From Chinchilla lanigera (taxonomy: Eukaryota; Chordata; Mammalia; Rodentia; Chinchillidae): a DNA stretch of 64,000 nt. Position numbers and translations under genes: made by a program. How positions within the stretch are numbered: position 1 is the first letter of the stretch; every line of letters begins with the position of its first letter. Positions 11,009 through 21,222 of this stretch are shown here, one piece after another. The DNA is taken from positions 326,469-390,468 of the forward strand of contig NW_004955517.1 of the NCBI RefSeq assembly GCF_000276665.1. The letters run 5' to 3'. The notes beneath the pieces are model-generated. The model did no database searches, was not told the DNA's origin, and saw only the letters and a list, made by a program, of their open reading frames with translations.

Positions 11009-11146
11009 GCCACATCACACTAAATGATGAAACATATGAGGCTCTTCTGCAATTAAGATTTTATTGCTCTCACTTTAGCATAAGTTCTCCACTGAAACTG
11101 TGATTGTGATGTGCATTTTACATGTCAGAGTTACTGGTATTGTCAT
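11009..11146 (-). repeat. Right arm of perfect 138-bp inverted repeat
   Basis: Partner of 10172-10309. Identity stops abruptly at both ends: outer flank GATG... at 10171 versus ...CATT at 11147, and inner mismatch at 10310/11008. Confidence 0.97.
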
Positions 11147-13251
11147 TTCTCACTTCCTAACATCAGTGAGGAAGTTCTGTTTAAAGAAGAGGATGTTAGC
11201 TGTGTTGGAGGAAGTTGCTGGATGTGATACAAACATAACATCCACGGAATCTGGACCTGTTTTCAGGAAGCACTGGGAGTAGAAAAAGAGCCTCACGGAG
11301 GGTTCAGAATGTTTGAAGGCTGCTGCCTCAAGGAGATTCCATTGCCAGAGGTGCCTCAGTACGGCTCATTCTCACCTTGCCATGGCAGCCACCTTAGGGT
11401 GGGAAACTCTTCCCACATGCTGTGTGCTAGATATTCTGCATGGAAGGTCTGGTATTAGAGCTTTTTGGTTTTGTAGCTCTTTGCCACACACATGCCACCT
11501 AGGTATATGTAGGGTGCCATAGGGTTTCATTACTACCACAGTATGTCCTGCATCTCCCTCTTCTCAGTTCTCCTAGCTTGATGAGTACAGATCCTTGGTC
11601 CAGGTGTTAAGGTAGGGTTTCTCTTGGGGCCTCCTGACATCCTTTTTTGACTTGTGACTACAGTCCTCATTTTTCAGTTCACAAGGGATGTCCTTATGTT
11701 ATTGTTCCTTTAACTGATACCTGAGCTCTGAGCTCTGAGCTCTGATTTACAATTTTCCTTTAGAAGAATGGATGACTACTTGTCACATCTGCACAAGTCA
11801 AAGATAGTATTCAAGTATGTTTGCTTGTTTGGTTTGTTTTTTTCTTCCCAAGTAGAAACAAGTATCTGGAAACTTCTCTGGAAATACAGAGCAAGAGAAT
11901 ACTGAATTGTTTTTGTTCACAGGAGTTCTGCTATTCAGAATATCTTGAGGCCTTGGTGTCATGCAAAAGTCTTAAAATCTAGTCTTTGTATATCCCGGTG
12001 GAAAGAAGAAGGGCCCAGAGTAGTTCCTGATGTTGTACAGCTCTGCTGTTTCCAAGGGTTTTCACATTCACTAGGGTATTTAGTCCTCATCAGTCCCAGG
12101 GAAGGTGGCCTTGGTGAGTAAACCTTGGGTGGAGTACTTGGACAGCTTCAGTTTACTAGGTTCTGCTTCCTGATCTACAAACTCAGTGTGCTCCACCTGC
12201 CCCTGAAATTCCTCTTGCCAGTGGACTGACTGACTTCTTAATCCACGGAGCTCCTCCATTGTGAGGACTCTGCCTAGAGGGATGTTGGTCCTGAGCAGGA
12301 AGACTGAGAAGGAGCTCGGAGGGCAGGGGGCAAGGCTCACAGTGGACGGCAAGGGTGTGAGGACAGGGTGGGAGGTTGCAGGTGTCCCAGCAGGAAGGGA
12401 CGCTTGGGAAACCTCTGTGCTGAAGATGCTATGGCAATTTGAGGATTATGGGCTGCTTACAGCCTGCCAAAATATTGCTTCTGTCTGCCACACCCTACCC
12501 CAAACTTTGGAAAACAAAGTTGCTTTTTTATTAGTCAAGTCTATGTAACCATACCTGGAAAAAAGGCATAAGAAAATGATTAAAACAATGTACAATGATT
12601 TCATGCCATGGGGATTCATTGCTGTATTGTTTGGAATAGCATGACTACAAGGGATAATTTATTTGAGTACAATATGGTTTCCTCTGTGACATTTCTGTAT
12701 ATGTGATCTTCTTTTCCATCCATATGCCTCAAGAGATTAGGATTCTTAAAGCAGGAAGGCAAACAGAATCAACACTCAGCTTTTGTCTACCAAAATAAGA
12801 TTCTCTAAATCCCTTAAATTGCCAACAGCATATTGAGAATGAGGTTTGGGGAAGTTGATATCAAGTTTACTACAACTAGCGTGACCACACTTCTGTGCCT
12901 GCATGGGACAGCTTCAGTGTATGTAACTGTCCCCACCTCTTGTCAGCAGTACTCCTGTCAGTCTCCCTGCATCCTGCTTTGGATGGTAATCACAGAGGAG
13001 GGAATAAGTTAGAGACTGGAGAGAAGAAAGAGGATGAACGGGGAGGGAAGGAAAGTGCCTAAATGTGCTCAAGTATGTTACCTTATATCCTGTAATCAGA
13101 ATTCTAATGTGTCTAAGTGTTGGGGGTGGGTGCACATATTAGCTAAAAGCAGTAGGGTGCTGACTTCCCAACCTCTCAGACTCTAGGAAGGCTTACTGGA
13201 GTGTAGGCCTGTGCCAAGACAGGTTAGCAGCAGCCTAATAATCACTGCAAG
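11147..13251. other. No recognised gene; small tandem repeat
   Basis: Mostly unique-looking. (TGAGCTC)x3 lies at 11722-11742. A MIR-like antisense patch near 12055-12120 is too weak to call. No convincing exon. Confidence 0.5.
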
Positions 13252-13531
13252 ACCAGATGTCACCAGTGATACGCACCTGCAATCCCTGCATTCTTTTGGG
13301 TTTTTTTGGGGGGTGGTACCAGGAATCGAACTCAGGACTGTGAGCTTGCCAGGCAGGCGCTTGTGCCTCTGAGCTATATCTCTGGCCCAACCCCAGCATT
13401 TTTGGGGCCTGAGGCAGGAGGATCCCAGGCTGGGCAATTTAGTAATTTGGGGAGGCCCTGTCACAAAATAAAAAATGAAAAGGGTTGGGGATGTAGCCCT
13501 GTCCAAAGGCCCTGGGTTCCTCCCTTAGTGT
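13252..13531 (+). mobile_element. B1-dID composite SINE, interrupted
   Basis: B1 left part at 13252-13296 (GATACGCACCTGCAATCCC), resuming at 13388 (CCCAGCATTTTTGGGGCCTG, GAGGCAGGAGGATCCC) and ending in an A-rich linker. A partial ID unit (GGTTGGGGATGTAGCC, GGCCCTGGGTTC) follows at about 13485-13531. B1 joined to a deleted ID is the B1-dID family. An antisense ID-like SINE splits the B1. Confidence 0.75.
13298..13387 (-). mobile_element. ID-like SINE (GAGTTCGA type), antisense, inside a B1
   Basis: Shows GGTACCAGGAATCGAACTC, CTTGCCAGGCAGGCGC and CTCTGAGCTATATCTCTGGC in reverse orientation with a T/G-rich tail. The flanks CCCTGCATTCTTTT and CCCCAGCATTTTT look like a diverged target duplication. 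Confidence 0.8.
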
Positions 13532-15416
13532 GGGGTGGGGGAGGCACAAGGGCAGAGCCTGAGGCAGTCAGCCTTCCCAGGGGCCCACTGAGAGCAGGGC
13601 TCTCCCTTCCCATTCGTCAGGAGTCACAGTAGGAAAAGGCATCAGAAGCTCTGCCACATGAATTTTAGGCGGAGCTCTGGGAGAGAAAATACGGAGAAAT
13701 GAAATAAACATTCCCTACAAAGATAAGCAATTAAAGGGTTTTTGGAAAGCTGGGGATTTTAGTCAGGTAGCGGGGGTTGGGGGGAGCTGTGACTCCCCAC
13801 TGTCCTTGCATGCGTCGAAATCACATGGTCTTTGTGTCTGTGAAGTCAGATGGCCTAATTGCAGCTTTCCCTTTCTCTTCATTTTTGTGTATTGCACACT
13901 GAAGGGAGTGATTGATAAATCAATTCTGGGTAGGGAATCATTTATTATTTTTATTTTCCTGCTCAGAGCAGTTTCTCAGGATGAAATATATTCGTGTTCT
14001 CAGCCTGTGGTTGCTGGAGTCTGTGGGTTTCCAACAGGGAGATTACACATCCCTCTGGGATTACAGTTTCCTGGCCTGTAGCGTATCTGATGGTCCCTCC
14101 AAACCTCCACCCACCCTCAGCTCCCCAGAGTCCCGCTGTAGTGTCTAACTGCTAGGTAGATGGTGTCAGATACTTCAGCCCCCAAAAGCAATCCAGGGAC
14201 TTCTGAGTGCTTTAGTTTAGTAAGTGCTTCCTTGGCATACAATTCTTTTTGTTTTGTTCGTGGAATCCAATTTCAGAGGAATATAACTCTCTCCTACCTT
14301 CAGTATTAACCCTAACTCTCACCTACCTTCAGTATAAACCCCAACTTTTTGAAAACTGTGTCCTGACAGACTGCTTCCAATACCTAGTTGTACCCAGGGA
14401 CATCTCAGCTGGAATGAGCTGCTACTTCCATTGTAGTTTACTAAGTTTATAAATCTCCACCATAATGTGTTCTAGTCTAACCGCTTCTGCTTTTTTTTTA
14501 TTTAAGCACCTCAAAATCTTGGTTATAAAGTGGAGTGTTTTCATACAATGAATGCACATAAATATTTCATTGATGCAATTATCTTTGACATGAAATAATT
14601 CCATGGTATAGTTAGTGCCTAGAAGTGAGAAATCTCACACCCCCCCAAGTGATTTCTTTTTTAAACAGACAAAATATGTGTTTGAAATGTGTTCCTTGTG
14701 TGTACCAGTCTGGTGGTAGCTGCCCTCTCATTCCCTGGAATGTCACAGCAACCTGGGAGTGAGTGGTAATGCACAAGGAAAACAGTGTTACTTTTCCCTC
14801 TCAAAGTGAAATAAGCAAATGCTGGTTCAGTTAGAGTTTTCAAGCTTCCAGAAGCACACTTAAGTACAAATACATTTCTAATGCTGAGCTTTTTTCATAA
14901 ATAACAAGAATTAGCAAACTGAGCTTATACTTTCTCTTGACAAAAAAATAAAAGGAAAAAAGATGGCCTGGAAAGAAGGAAGGAAAATCTTTGTGACCCT
15001 ACAAAAGTTACAACTGCTGCAATGTGATTACAGAAGGTTGTTACATGCAGTGTGTACCATTTGATAAAAGTGATACTACTGCCTGAAATGCCTTTTTTGC
15101 AGAGATTGCTGATTAAAACTCACCTGTCTGAGATATTCTTTCTAGGTAGATCTACATTCTGAGAGCAGATCCAAAGACTATATGGTATTTACTGGCTTTC
15201 CTCCTCCTTTGTGATTTTTTGGCTTGTTTTCTCTGTCACCTTGTATCTTGGTCACCATCTTGTTTGCTGATTCTAAACCTTGGTCTGTGTTCCCAGTTTT
15301 GAGTTTCTAGGCAAACAGAACACACTGGTCAGTACTTTTAATGTTTCTCCAGTTGTTTGGAACAAACAAAGCTGCCAGGTACAGCCCCAATGGTAAACAG
15401 AAATTTGAGATTTTGG
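13532..15416. other. No recognised gene; 29-bp tandem duplication
   Basis: Unique-looking DNA. At 14285-14342 there are two adjacent 29-bp units, each with CTACCTTCAGTAT and differing at a few sites. No exon recognised. Confidence 0.55.
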
Positions 15417-15438
15417 GTTGGTGGTGGTGGTGGTGGTG

Positions 15439-15520
<82 letters not shown>
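15417..15520. repeat. Compound microsatellite (GGT)n(GT)n(GA)n
   Basis: Three abutting pure tracts: (GGT)n at 15417-15439, (GT)n at 15440-15474 and (GA)n at 15475-15520. Open frames across it are low-complexity artefacts. Such tracts are highly polymorphic; the GT part can form Z-DNA and the GA part triplex DNA. Confidence 0.97.
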
Positions 15521-15523
<3 letters not shown>

Positions 15524-15999
15524 GCACCTAAGTGTTGTCATTAAGAGTCTGAAATGCCAAGGAGAAAGGACTGAGGATTTATCTGTAGTAAACTGAGTTA
15601 AGGAGTATTGGTGATTCTTGATGGATACTGTTAAGATCTTGGGTTTTGCTCTCCTGACAAACTGACAGTTTTGTGAGTACTGGCAGAAACACCAGACTCT
15701 TGGGTCAGATACAGAGGACTTCATCATTCACAAAACTGCCCCAGGCCCGCCAGTCCCCAGGGGCCCTAGAGGATGCTGTGCATGGTGACTCTTCTCCCCA
15801 GCCCGTGAACTTGGAGAGCCAGCCCCTTAACACATGCCTTGCATGGGTGGAGACATTGCATCATGTCACAAGGTTGTTGCAGCCCTTCCTGAACAATGTG
15901 CCAGGCAGAAAGCAGATGGGGCCTAGCACTCCTCAGGATGGAGTCAGGGCTCGTGGCAGTTTGCCTCTTCCAGGCTATGTGTCTTGTCACATTAATCTT
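15521..15999. other. No recognised feature
   Basis: An open frame on the plus strand (15673-16137) crosses into an old MIR-like fragment and shows no family resemblance; I treat it as chance. Confidence 0.5.
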
Positions 16000-16180
16000 A
16001 GCAATAGCTGCCGTTTACTGCACGTCCCTGCATATGATCACTGTGAACATTGTTCTATGTGGGTTAATTTCAACCCTTACCATCACTCCAAATACTGTAG
16101 AATGCCTGTCTTACAAATAGAGAAGCCAAGACATTAAACAGCATCACCTGCTCTGACCCCAGACCTAAAATGAGACTGCG
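16000..16180 (-). repeat. MIR fragment, antisense
   Basis: GCAATAGCTGCCGTTTACTG, GTTCTATGTGGGTTAATTTC and TTACAAATAGAGAAGCCAAG follow the reverse of the MIR core (AGCACTTACTATG, TTAATCCTCAC, TTTACAGATGAGG). Confidence 0.6.
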
Positions 16181-16254
16181 TTTTCTCTTTTAGCCCCTTA
16201 TATGTGTATTTCATGACTTGCAATAATATTGTTTTGTGTAAATTTTTGCGTTTG

Positions 16255-16366
16255 TCTCCACTACTAGAATGAAAGCTCTTAAAGTGAAGGACTTTATTTC
16301 ACATTTACCAAAGTTCCTATGACCTAGTAAGTACATGCTAGATATTGGTTAAATGAGTAAGTAAAT
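16255..16366 (+). repeat. L2 3'-end fragment
   Basis: AGAATGAAAGCTCTTAAAGTGAAGGACTT, CCTAGTAAGTACATGCTAG and GGTTAAATGAGTAAGTAAATG match the plus-sense pattern of the L2 3' end. Confidence 0.6.
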
Positions 16367-16406
16367 GTATGAAGTTGCTCACATACTAGGTAATACAGCC
16401 AGGATT

Positions 16407-16509
16407 GATTGATTGATTGATTGATTGATTTTTCCGGTACCGGAGATCGAACTCACGACCTTGCGCTTGCTGGGCAGGCGCTGTGCCGCTGAGCTAAATC
16501 CCCAGCCCC
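16407..16509 (-). mobile_element. ID-like SINE (GAGTTCGA type), antisense, with target duplication
   Basis: Reverse of a tRNA-derived SINE: GGTACCGGAGATCGAACTC (B box GAGTTCGAT when read forward), CTTGCGCTTGCTGGGCAGGC, GCTGAGCTAAATCCCCAGCC (A box). Its 3' tail is (ATCA)n, seen here as (TGAT)n. Flanked by the perfect 13-bp duplication TACAGCCAGGATT (16394-16406 and 16510-16522). Confidence 0.95.
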
Positions 16510-16717
16510 TACAGCCAGGATTTAAACCGAGTTCTGTGCGACACTTAAGCTTCATTCTTAATTATTATTAATCTATGCACTTCTCAGTTTATAGTAGAAC
16601 TAATGCTCAAAATTTGTTAAGGCTTAGGATTCTGCCTGGCTTGTTTTAGTAGTTCCAACAAGATATGCAGTCAGTATTATTTTGAAAAATAGTTAGAAAT
16701 GAAAGCAAGCCAGCCAA

Positions 16718-16974
16718 CCTGCCTGCCTGCCTGCCTTCCTTCCTTCCTTCCTTCCTCCCTCTCTCCTTCCCTCCCTCTATCCCTCCCTCCCTCCTTCCTT
16801 CCTTCCTTCCTTCCTTCCTTCCTTCCTTCCTTCCTTCCTTCCTTCCTTCCTTCCTTCCTTCCTTCCTTCCTTCCTCCCTCCCTTCCTCCCTCCCTCCCTT
16901 CCTTTCTTCTTCCCTCCCTTCCTTCCTCTTTCCCTTCCTTCCTTCCCTCTTTTCCCCCTTCCCCCCACCCCTTT
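16718..16974. repeat. Long polypyrimidine (CCTT)n microsatellite
   Basis: About 257 bp of C/T only, starting (CCTG)n at 16718-16734, then near-pure (TTCC)n with CCCT interruptions. The core about 16793-16872 is an almost uninterrupted TTCC run. Open frames of repeating Lys/Glu/Gly or Ser/Phe/Leu/Pro are artefacts. Mirror symmetry permits H-DNA. Confidence 0.97.
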
Positions 16975-17564
16975 TTAATCTTACATGCAGTTTGATAGGG
17001 AGAAAACAATGGGTATCTCCCAGAACCTGAAATAACTATATTTACTTAAATACAGGATTCTTTCCAGAGCTCCCTGTGGGTGAAAGCATAGAGGGCAAGT
17101 TTCTTCCTGGGCTGGTTTCCATGGTGATGGCTGCAGCTTTGATAAGGCTAGTGTGGCAGGGAGAGAAAACAGAAGAAAGGATGATCTTGTATCACACAAG
17201 TATCCAGGACCCTTTATGACTACAAATGCTAGACTGCTGCAAATAATAGTGGACAGACACTGGCTTCTAAGTGGATAGAATGGGCCCATTCTATCCACTA
17301 TCGATCTCTCGTGTCCAGGGAACTTTTTCTTTACTGCATTTTTGAGAGATTAGTCTGTATTTGAGGTGAAAAATTATGGTCACTTTTCTATGTCTTCCTG
17401 AATGCATATTTAGTTGGAGAAACTACTCGTATAAAGTGAAGGTCACTTGCTGAGGTTCCCAGAGACATCCCCAGTATCTAGGGGTAAAACTTGCAGAAAT
17501 ATTTGAGAAAACATTTCATGGAATAAATATTTTTAAAATGTGATTTGGGTAATCTGTTACTTCA
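16975..17564. other. No gene; contains a 30-bp palindrome
   Basis: Unique-looking DNA except for the perfect palindrome at 17270-17299 listed separately. Confidence 0.5.
17270..17299. repeat. Perfect 30-bp palindrome
   Basis: Two 15-bp arms (AGTGGATAGAATGGG and its complement) meet with no spacer at GGGCCC. The next bases outward do not pair. It could extrude a hairpin. Confidence 0.95.
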
Positions 17565-17775
17565 TTATGAACCGTCAAAAACCCCAAGATGTATGGGGCT
17601 TAATATAATGGCTTATTATTTCTTACATTTTATTTTCTCCATCCTTGGGACCTCTCATTGGTTGCAGTCTGATGAGAGCTATAGTTTGGTTTCTATTAAA
17701 GAATTCTCAACTCATATGTATGACAGTGGTTACTGGCCATTGGTTAGTATCTCAGCTGGGACTGTCATCTAGAAT
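17565..17775 (-). mobile_element. MLT1-like LTR fragment, antisense
   Basis: AAAACCCCAAGATGTATGGGGCTTAATATAATGGCTTATTATTTC, later CAGCTGGGACTGTCATCTAG, resemble the reverse of old MLT1-type MaLR LTRs (accaca..GTGGCTTAAAACAACA). Diverged and incomplete. Confidence 0.45.
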
Positions 17776-17787
17776 GAAGACAAAAGC

Positions 17788-18417
17788 TGTGGTAGATTAA
17801 CTAATAGTCACTTTGTAGCACCTAGCTGAACTGAATCAGTGTGGTGCTGAATATGGAAGGTCGCCCTGAGGATTGTTGCCAACAGCATAAAAGGAGAACT
17901 AGAGGGCAAGATGGTGGGCTGTTGATTCTTCTGAAGAAGCTTGTCACACTGGCTGTCCTGATATGAACTCAGCTGTTCTCATCGTCGCTGGACGAACTTG
18001 AGTCTTCACTGTTGCTGAGGATGGCTGTGGTTCTCTCGTCCTTACCTTGAGTGTCGCTTCCTGACTCCAGTGTAGATCCTTCATCCTGCTGGCACAGACT
18101 TTCTAGCTTCCAACATTGACCTTTGGGCCTTCCTAGTGCAGATCCTTGATACAGACGTGCATGAGACATTCTCGTGGGCTCTAGGCCTCTGGTTGGACTC
18201 ATGGAGGACCTTGCTATGGGCTCTAGGTCTTCAGCTAGACTCCTGTGGGACACTGCCATGGGCTCCAGACCTCAGCTGAGTTCTTTGGGTCTCTAGTGCA
18301 TGGACAGACCTCTTGTGTTCTTTTGTATTTGACTTTTTGGGTGACTATTATTAAATAATCCTATAAATTATTGTCTTGTGTTAAATCTATTCTCTTGCAA
18401 ACCCTGACTACAACACA
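17788..18417 (+). mobile_element. ERVL-type (MLT2-like) LTR with internal 42-bp repeat
   Basis: Starts TGTGGTAGATTAACTAATAG and ends TTGCAAACCCTGACTACAACACA, like the CCCTGACTAATACACA terminus of ERVL LTRs. Internally, three head-to-tail 42-bp units (TGGGCTCTAGG...) start at 18175, 18217 and 18259, the last partial. An antisense frame at 18259-17969 with a Ser/Asp/Glu-rich end runs through the repeat; I treat it as non-coding. Confidence 0.5.
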
Positions 18418-18504
18418 TAGTATGGTTTCCTCACAGCATGGTGGTTAGGTCTGGAGGGTCATATTAAAGGAGGTAGAAGTCTCCTAAAGCCTTCTTTTAT
18501 TTGT

Positions 18505-18713
18505 TTGTTTTTTCAGACAGGGTCTCACTGTGTAGTTCAGGCTAGATTTGAGCTCTGACCTACATTTCCATCCTTACACACACTTTGTGTTTTAAGTTTT
18601 GAGACAAGGTCTGTTAAGTTGCCCAGGCTGGCCTTGGAATTGTAATCCTTCTGCCTTAGCCTTCCAGGTAGCTGGGGTTATAGGTGTGCACCATGATGCC
18701 AGGCCAGACCATG
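18505..18713 (-). mobile_element. Two tandem B1-related fragments, antisense
   Basis: The first (18505-18578) has CAGACAGGGTCTCACTGTGTAG; the second (18596-18713) has GAGACAAGGTCTGTTAAGTTGCCCAGGCTGG then AGCTGGGGTTATAGGTGTGCACC. Both are reverse-oriented; the second is nearly complete. Confidence 0.8.
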
Positions 18714-18898
18714 ATTTTAAACCAACACAAGGGCTGACTGTGTGCTAGCACTTTGAAGAAACACATTCTCTTTGTAGTCCTCATGGAGTTTATAGACCGG
18801 GAGATAGTTGTGTACAGTCACACAAATTAGAGGAAGCTTACAGTGTGGTAAGGGCCTTGAAAGGGATGTGCTCTCAGAATGTAAATATGTGAAGACTC

Positions 18899-19641
18899 TA
18901 GTACTTCACCATAACAGGGTACCGTGGACTGGGTAAACAACAGAAATGTGTATTCTCATTCCTGGAGGCTGGAAGTCTCAGATCAAGGTGTCAGCAGGCT
19001 TCACTTGTTCTCAGGCCTCTGTCTTTGCTTGCAGATAGATGGCTGACTTTTCATAGTGTCCTCACATGCTGTTTTCTGTCTGTGTGCACATGTAGATGAC
19101 CTAGTCCCTTTTTCATAAGGATACTGATCGTACCAGATTAGGGCTTACTTATGCAATCTTACTTACCTTATGTCTTGGTTAGTTTTCTCTCACTGCTGAG
19201 ACAAAATATGCCCAACAGATGCCCAACATTAAGGAAAGAAAGGTTTATTTAGCTCACAGTTTGTGGAGGTTTCAGTCTGTAATCAGCTGGCTCCAAGGCA
19301 GCATGGCATGGCAGAGGAGCAACAGTTCAAGGTGGCAGAAAACAGCAAAAGCAACAAGAGCAAAAGCAGGGAGCAGGGAAGCAAGCCTCTTTACCTCCCT
19401 TATATTATATGCTGAGCTATCTGCCCATGCCATCTCAGTGCTCTTCTCTAGGACAAGCTCAGGATGTTTACAAAGTAAGGACCTTGGCCCCCTGCTGACT
19501 TAAACTTCTAAACTTCTCAAGGTGACACAATGTATCAACCATTACACCTTAGTTATACCTTTTCAGTCCATGTCTGTAACTGTATTCACATTCTGGGGAA
19601 TAAGGCAACATGGGAAATTTGGGGAGACACAAATTCATAAC
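18899..19641 (-). mobile_element. MLT1-type MaLR LTR, antisense, split by a younger LTR
   Basis: Left part: CCATAACAGGGTACCGTGGACTGGGTAAACAACAG, CTGGAGGCTGGAAGTCTCAGATCAAGGTGTCAGCAGG and a degenerate GATTAGGGCTTAC. It resumes at 19547 (CTTAGTTATACC..CTGTAACTGTATTCACATTCTGG) and ends GGGGAGACACAAATTCATAACA. A 376-bp LTR at 19171-19546 interrupts it. Confidence 0.8.
19171..19546 (-). mobile_element. MaLR-type solo LTR, antisense, nested, 5-bp target duplication
   Basis: Starts TGTCTTGGTTAGTTTTCTCTC and ends CAACCATTACA (TG...CA termini). The perfect 5-bp duplication CCTTA lies on both sides (19166-19170, 19547-19551), the size expected for ERVL/MaLR integration. Similar LTRs occur at 36723-37175 and 41696-42048. 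Confidence 0.9.
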
Positions 19642-20299
19642 AGGGATTTGACTAAAGACTTTTTTAAATGCATCATGCTCTGGATATAAACTCAAGTTAT
19701 AAAGTTTTAATTTGGCCTAGTCTTTGTTTGTAGTGATTGCTTTTGTATTTAATTTTTACATTTAATATAATGTTTACATGGTTCCAAAGTAAAATACAAA
19801 ATATGTTAGAAAACATAAAGCTTCTAAGCTTCAACTTCATTTCCTTTGCAAGTCCTTCACCTGTTAATCTTGGTTCTACATCATGAAGAACCTGTCTAAT
19901 GATTGTGGCACTGTGTACACAGGAACTTTTCTTCTATTGTTCATATAGCCTCATCCTTGAAAATCTAACCCCACTTGTTGACTGATGGTATGGTATTGGA
20001 GTTCAAGGTTAGAGTGGCACCCGTAGTTCTGGGACTCATCTACATAGCGGACATGAAAATTGGTGGGACATCAAGAGGAATGAGTATAAGAAGAAAGAGC
20101 AACAGGCAGAAGGTCCATACTTCAGGGACAGAGCAAGGACAGAGAAAAAGGAATAGTCAGAAATGTCAGAAGGTGTCACTTCAAAAAGTTCATGTTTGGG
20201 GCATTGAGGAGGAACCTTTTCAATGGAATCATTGCTCAAAAGGTGCCTGATTGAAAAGCAGTGAACTGTACATTAGAAGGCATTGGCTCATTTTGCTCC
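19642..20299 (-). other. No gene; possible L1M 3' UTR relic
   Basis: The AT-rich stretch 19740-19940 (ACATGGTTCCAAAGTAAAATAC, CTTTGCAAGTCCTTCACC) loosely resembles an antisense L1M 3' UTR, but I would not rely on it. Confidence 0.25.
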
Positions 20300-20385
20300 T
20301 AGTTGCTTGATTGTGTGAACAATGTTAATTAGTTCTTTCTGAAAATCAGATTTATCATATGTCAAATGAGAATAATTGTATCTGT
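20300..20385 (+). repeat. MIR fragment
   Basis: TAATTAGTTCTTTCTGAAAATCAG, ATATGTCAAATGAGAATAATTG follow the MIR pattern CCTCAGTTTCCTCATCTGTAAAATGGGGATAATA. Confidence 0.5.
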
Positions 20386-20507
20386 CTGCATTGTGTACAC
20401 CAACTACTAAATGTTCTAGAAATGTAAAGGAAGAAAATGATTGCCCAAGTGAAGAATCTCCTAAACTTCCCTGGTTAAATCTCTATCACGTCTTTGTTTG
20501 CTTGCTT

Positions 20508-20583
20508 GTTTTTGATGCTGGGGATTGAACCAATTTCTTGCACAGGTTTAATTTTCTGCTCCACTATGGAGCTAACTGTCAGC
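20508..20583 (-). mobile_element. ID SINE, antisense, diverged
   Basis: TTTTTGATGCTGGGGATTGAACC then CACTATGGAGCTAACTGTCAGCC is the reverse of an ID element. Confidence 0.65.
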
Positions 20584-21019
20584 CTGACAACATCTTTTAC
20601 ATGATGCCTTGCCCTTTATAGTCTGCCGTAATGCAGTGTGTTTCTTATTTCTTTTCTAAACCAAAACACATAGACTTGTGAAATCTTAGGGCATAGCCTG
20701 TAAGCATACTTTAGTGATAAGGGATTGTGCAAAAGACAGCTTTCAAAAGTCAGAAGCTTGGACTTGTATAAGGCACTGGTCAGTATGTTCTCATGAAGTC
20801 ACCTTTTCAGAGGAGCTTTGATTATAAGGTCCCTGGTTTGCAAGGATGATTCCTCCTCATTTAAACCCTACCAGATACTTCTAGGAAAGAGTACTCTAAG
20901 CAGGAATTGGTTTATACTGGTTATAGTTTATGTTTCAGGTAATATACTGGCAAATGCCATAAGCACATTAGTTCTATGTTCAATTTTTTTTTTTCAAATT
21001 GCTTGACAAAAACTTGTCT
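20584..21019. other. No recognised feature
   Basis: Unique-looking DNA with a T-rich run near 20982-20995. Confidence 0.5.
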
Positions 21020-21222
21020 TTTTTTTTTTTTTTCTATACTGGGATTGAACACAGGTCATTCCTTGAGCTACATCCTCAGCTCTTTTTTATTTATTTTGAG
21101 ACAGGGCTTTGCTGTGTTGCCTAGGTTGGCCTCATACTTGTGATCCTTTTGTCTCAGCCTTCAGACTAGTCAGCTCCTTCTGACTAGCTGGGATTACAGG
21201 CATGTGTCTCTGTGCCTGGTTA
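21020..21222 (-). mobile_element. B1-dID composite SINE, antisense
   Basis: A T-run, ACTGGGATTGAACACAGG and GAGCTACATCCTCAGCTC (ID part), then TTATTTTGAGACAGGGCTTTG, TGTTGCCTAGGTTGGCCTC and AGCTGGGATTACAGGCATGTG (B1 part). The joined order in reverse is that of B1-dID. A short local duplication of the GACTAG(TC)AGCT region lies within the B1. Confidence 0.85.

Noticed and set aside
15273..15727. Frames with runs of Ser-Leu, Thr-His or Arg-Glu
   Set aside because: Read-through of the (GGT)(GT)(GA) compound microsatellite.
15673..16137. 154-codon plus-strand frame
   Set aside because: Its second half is an old MIR-like fragment, and there is no domain or splice context; chance is more likely.
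16677..17009. 110-codon frame rich in Lys/Glu/Gly and its Ser/Phe/Leu/Pro complement
   Set aside because: Pure translation of the (CCTT)n microsatellite; low complexity on both strands.
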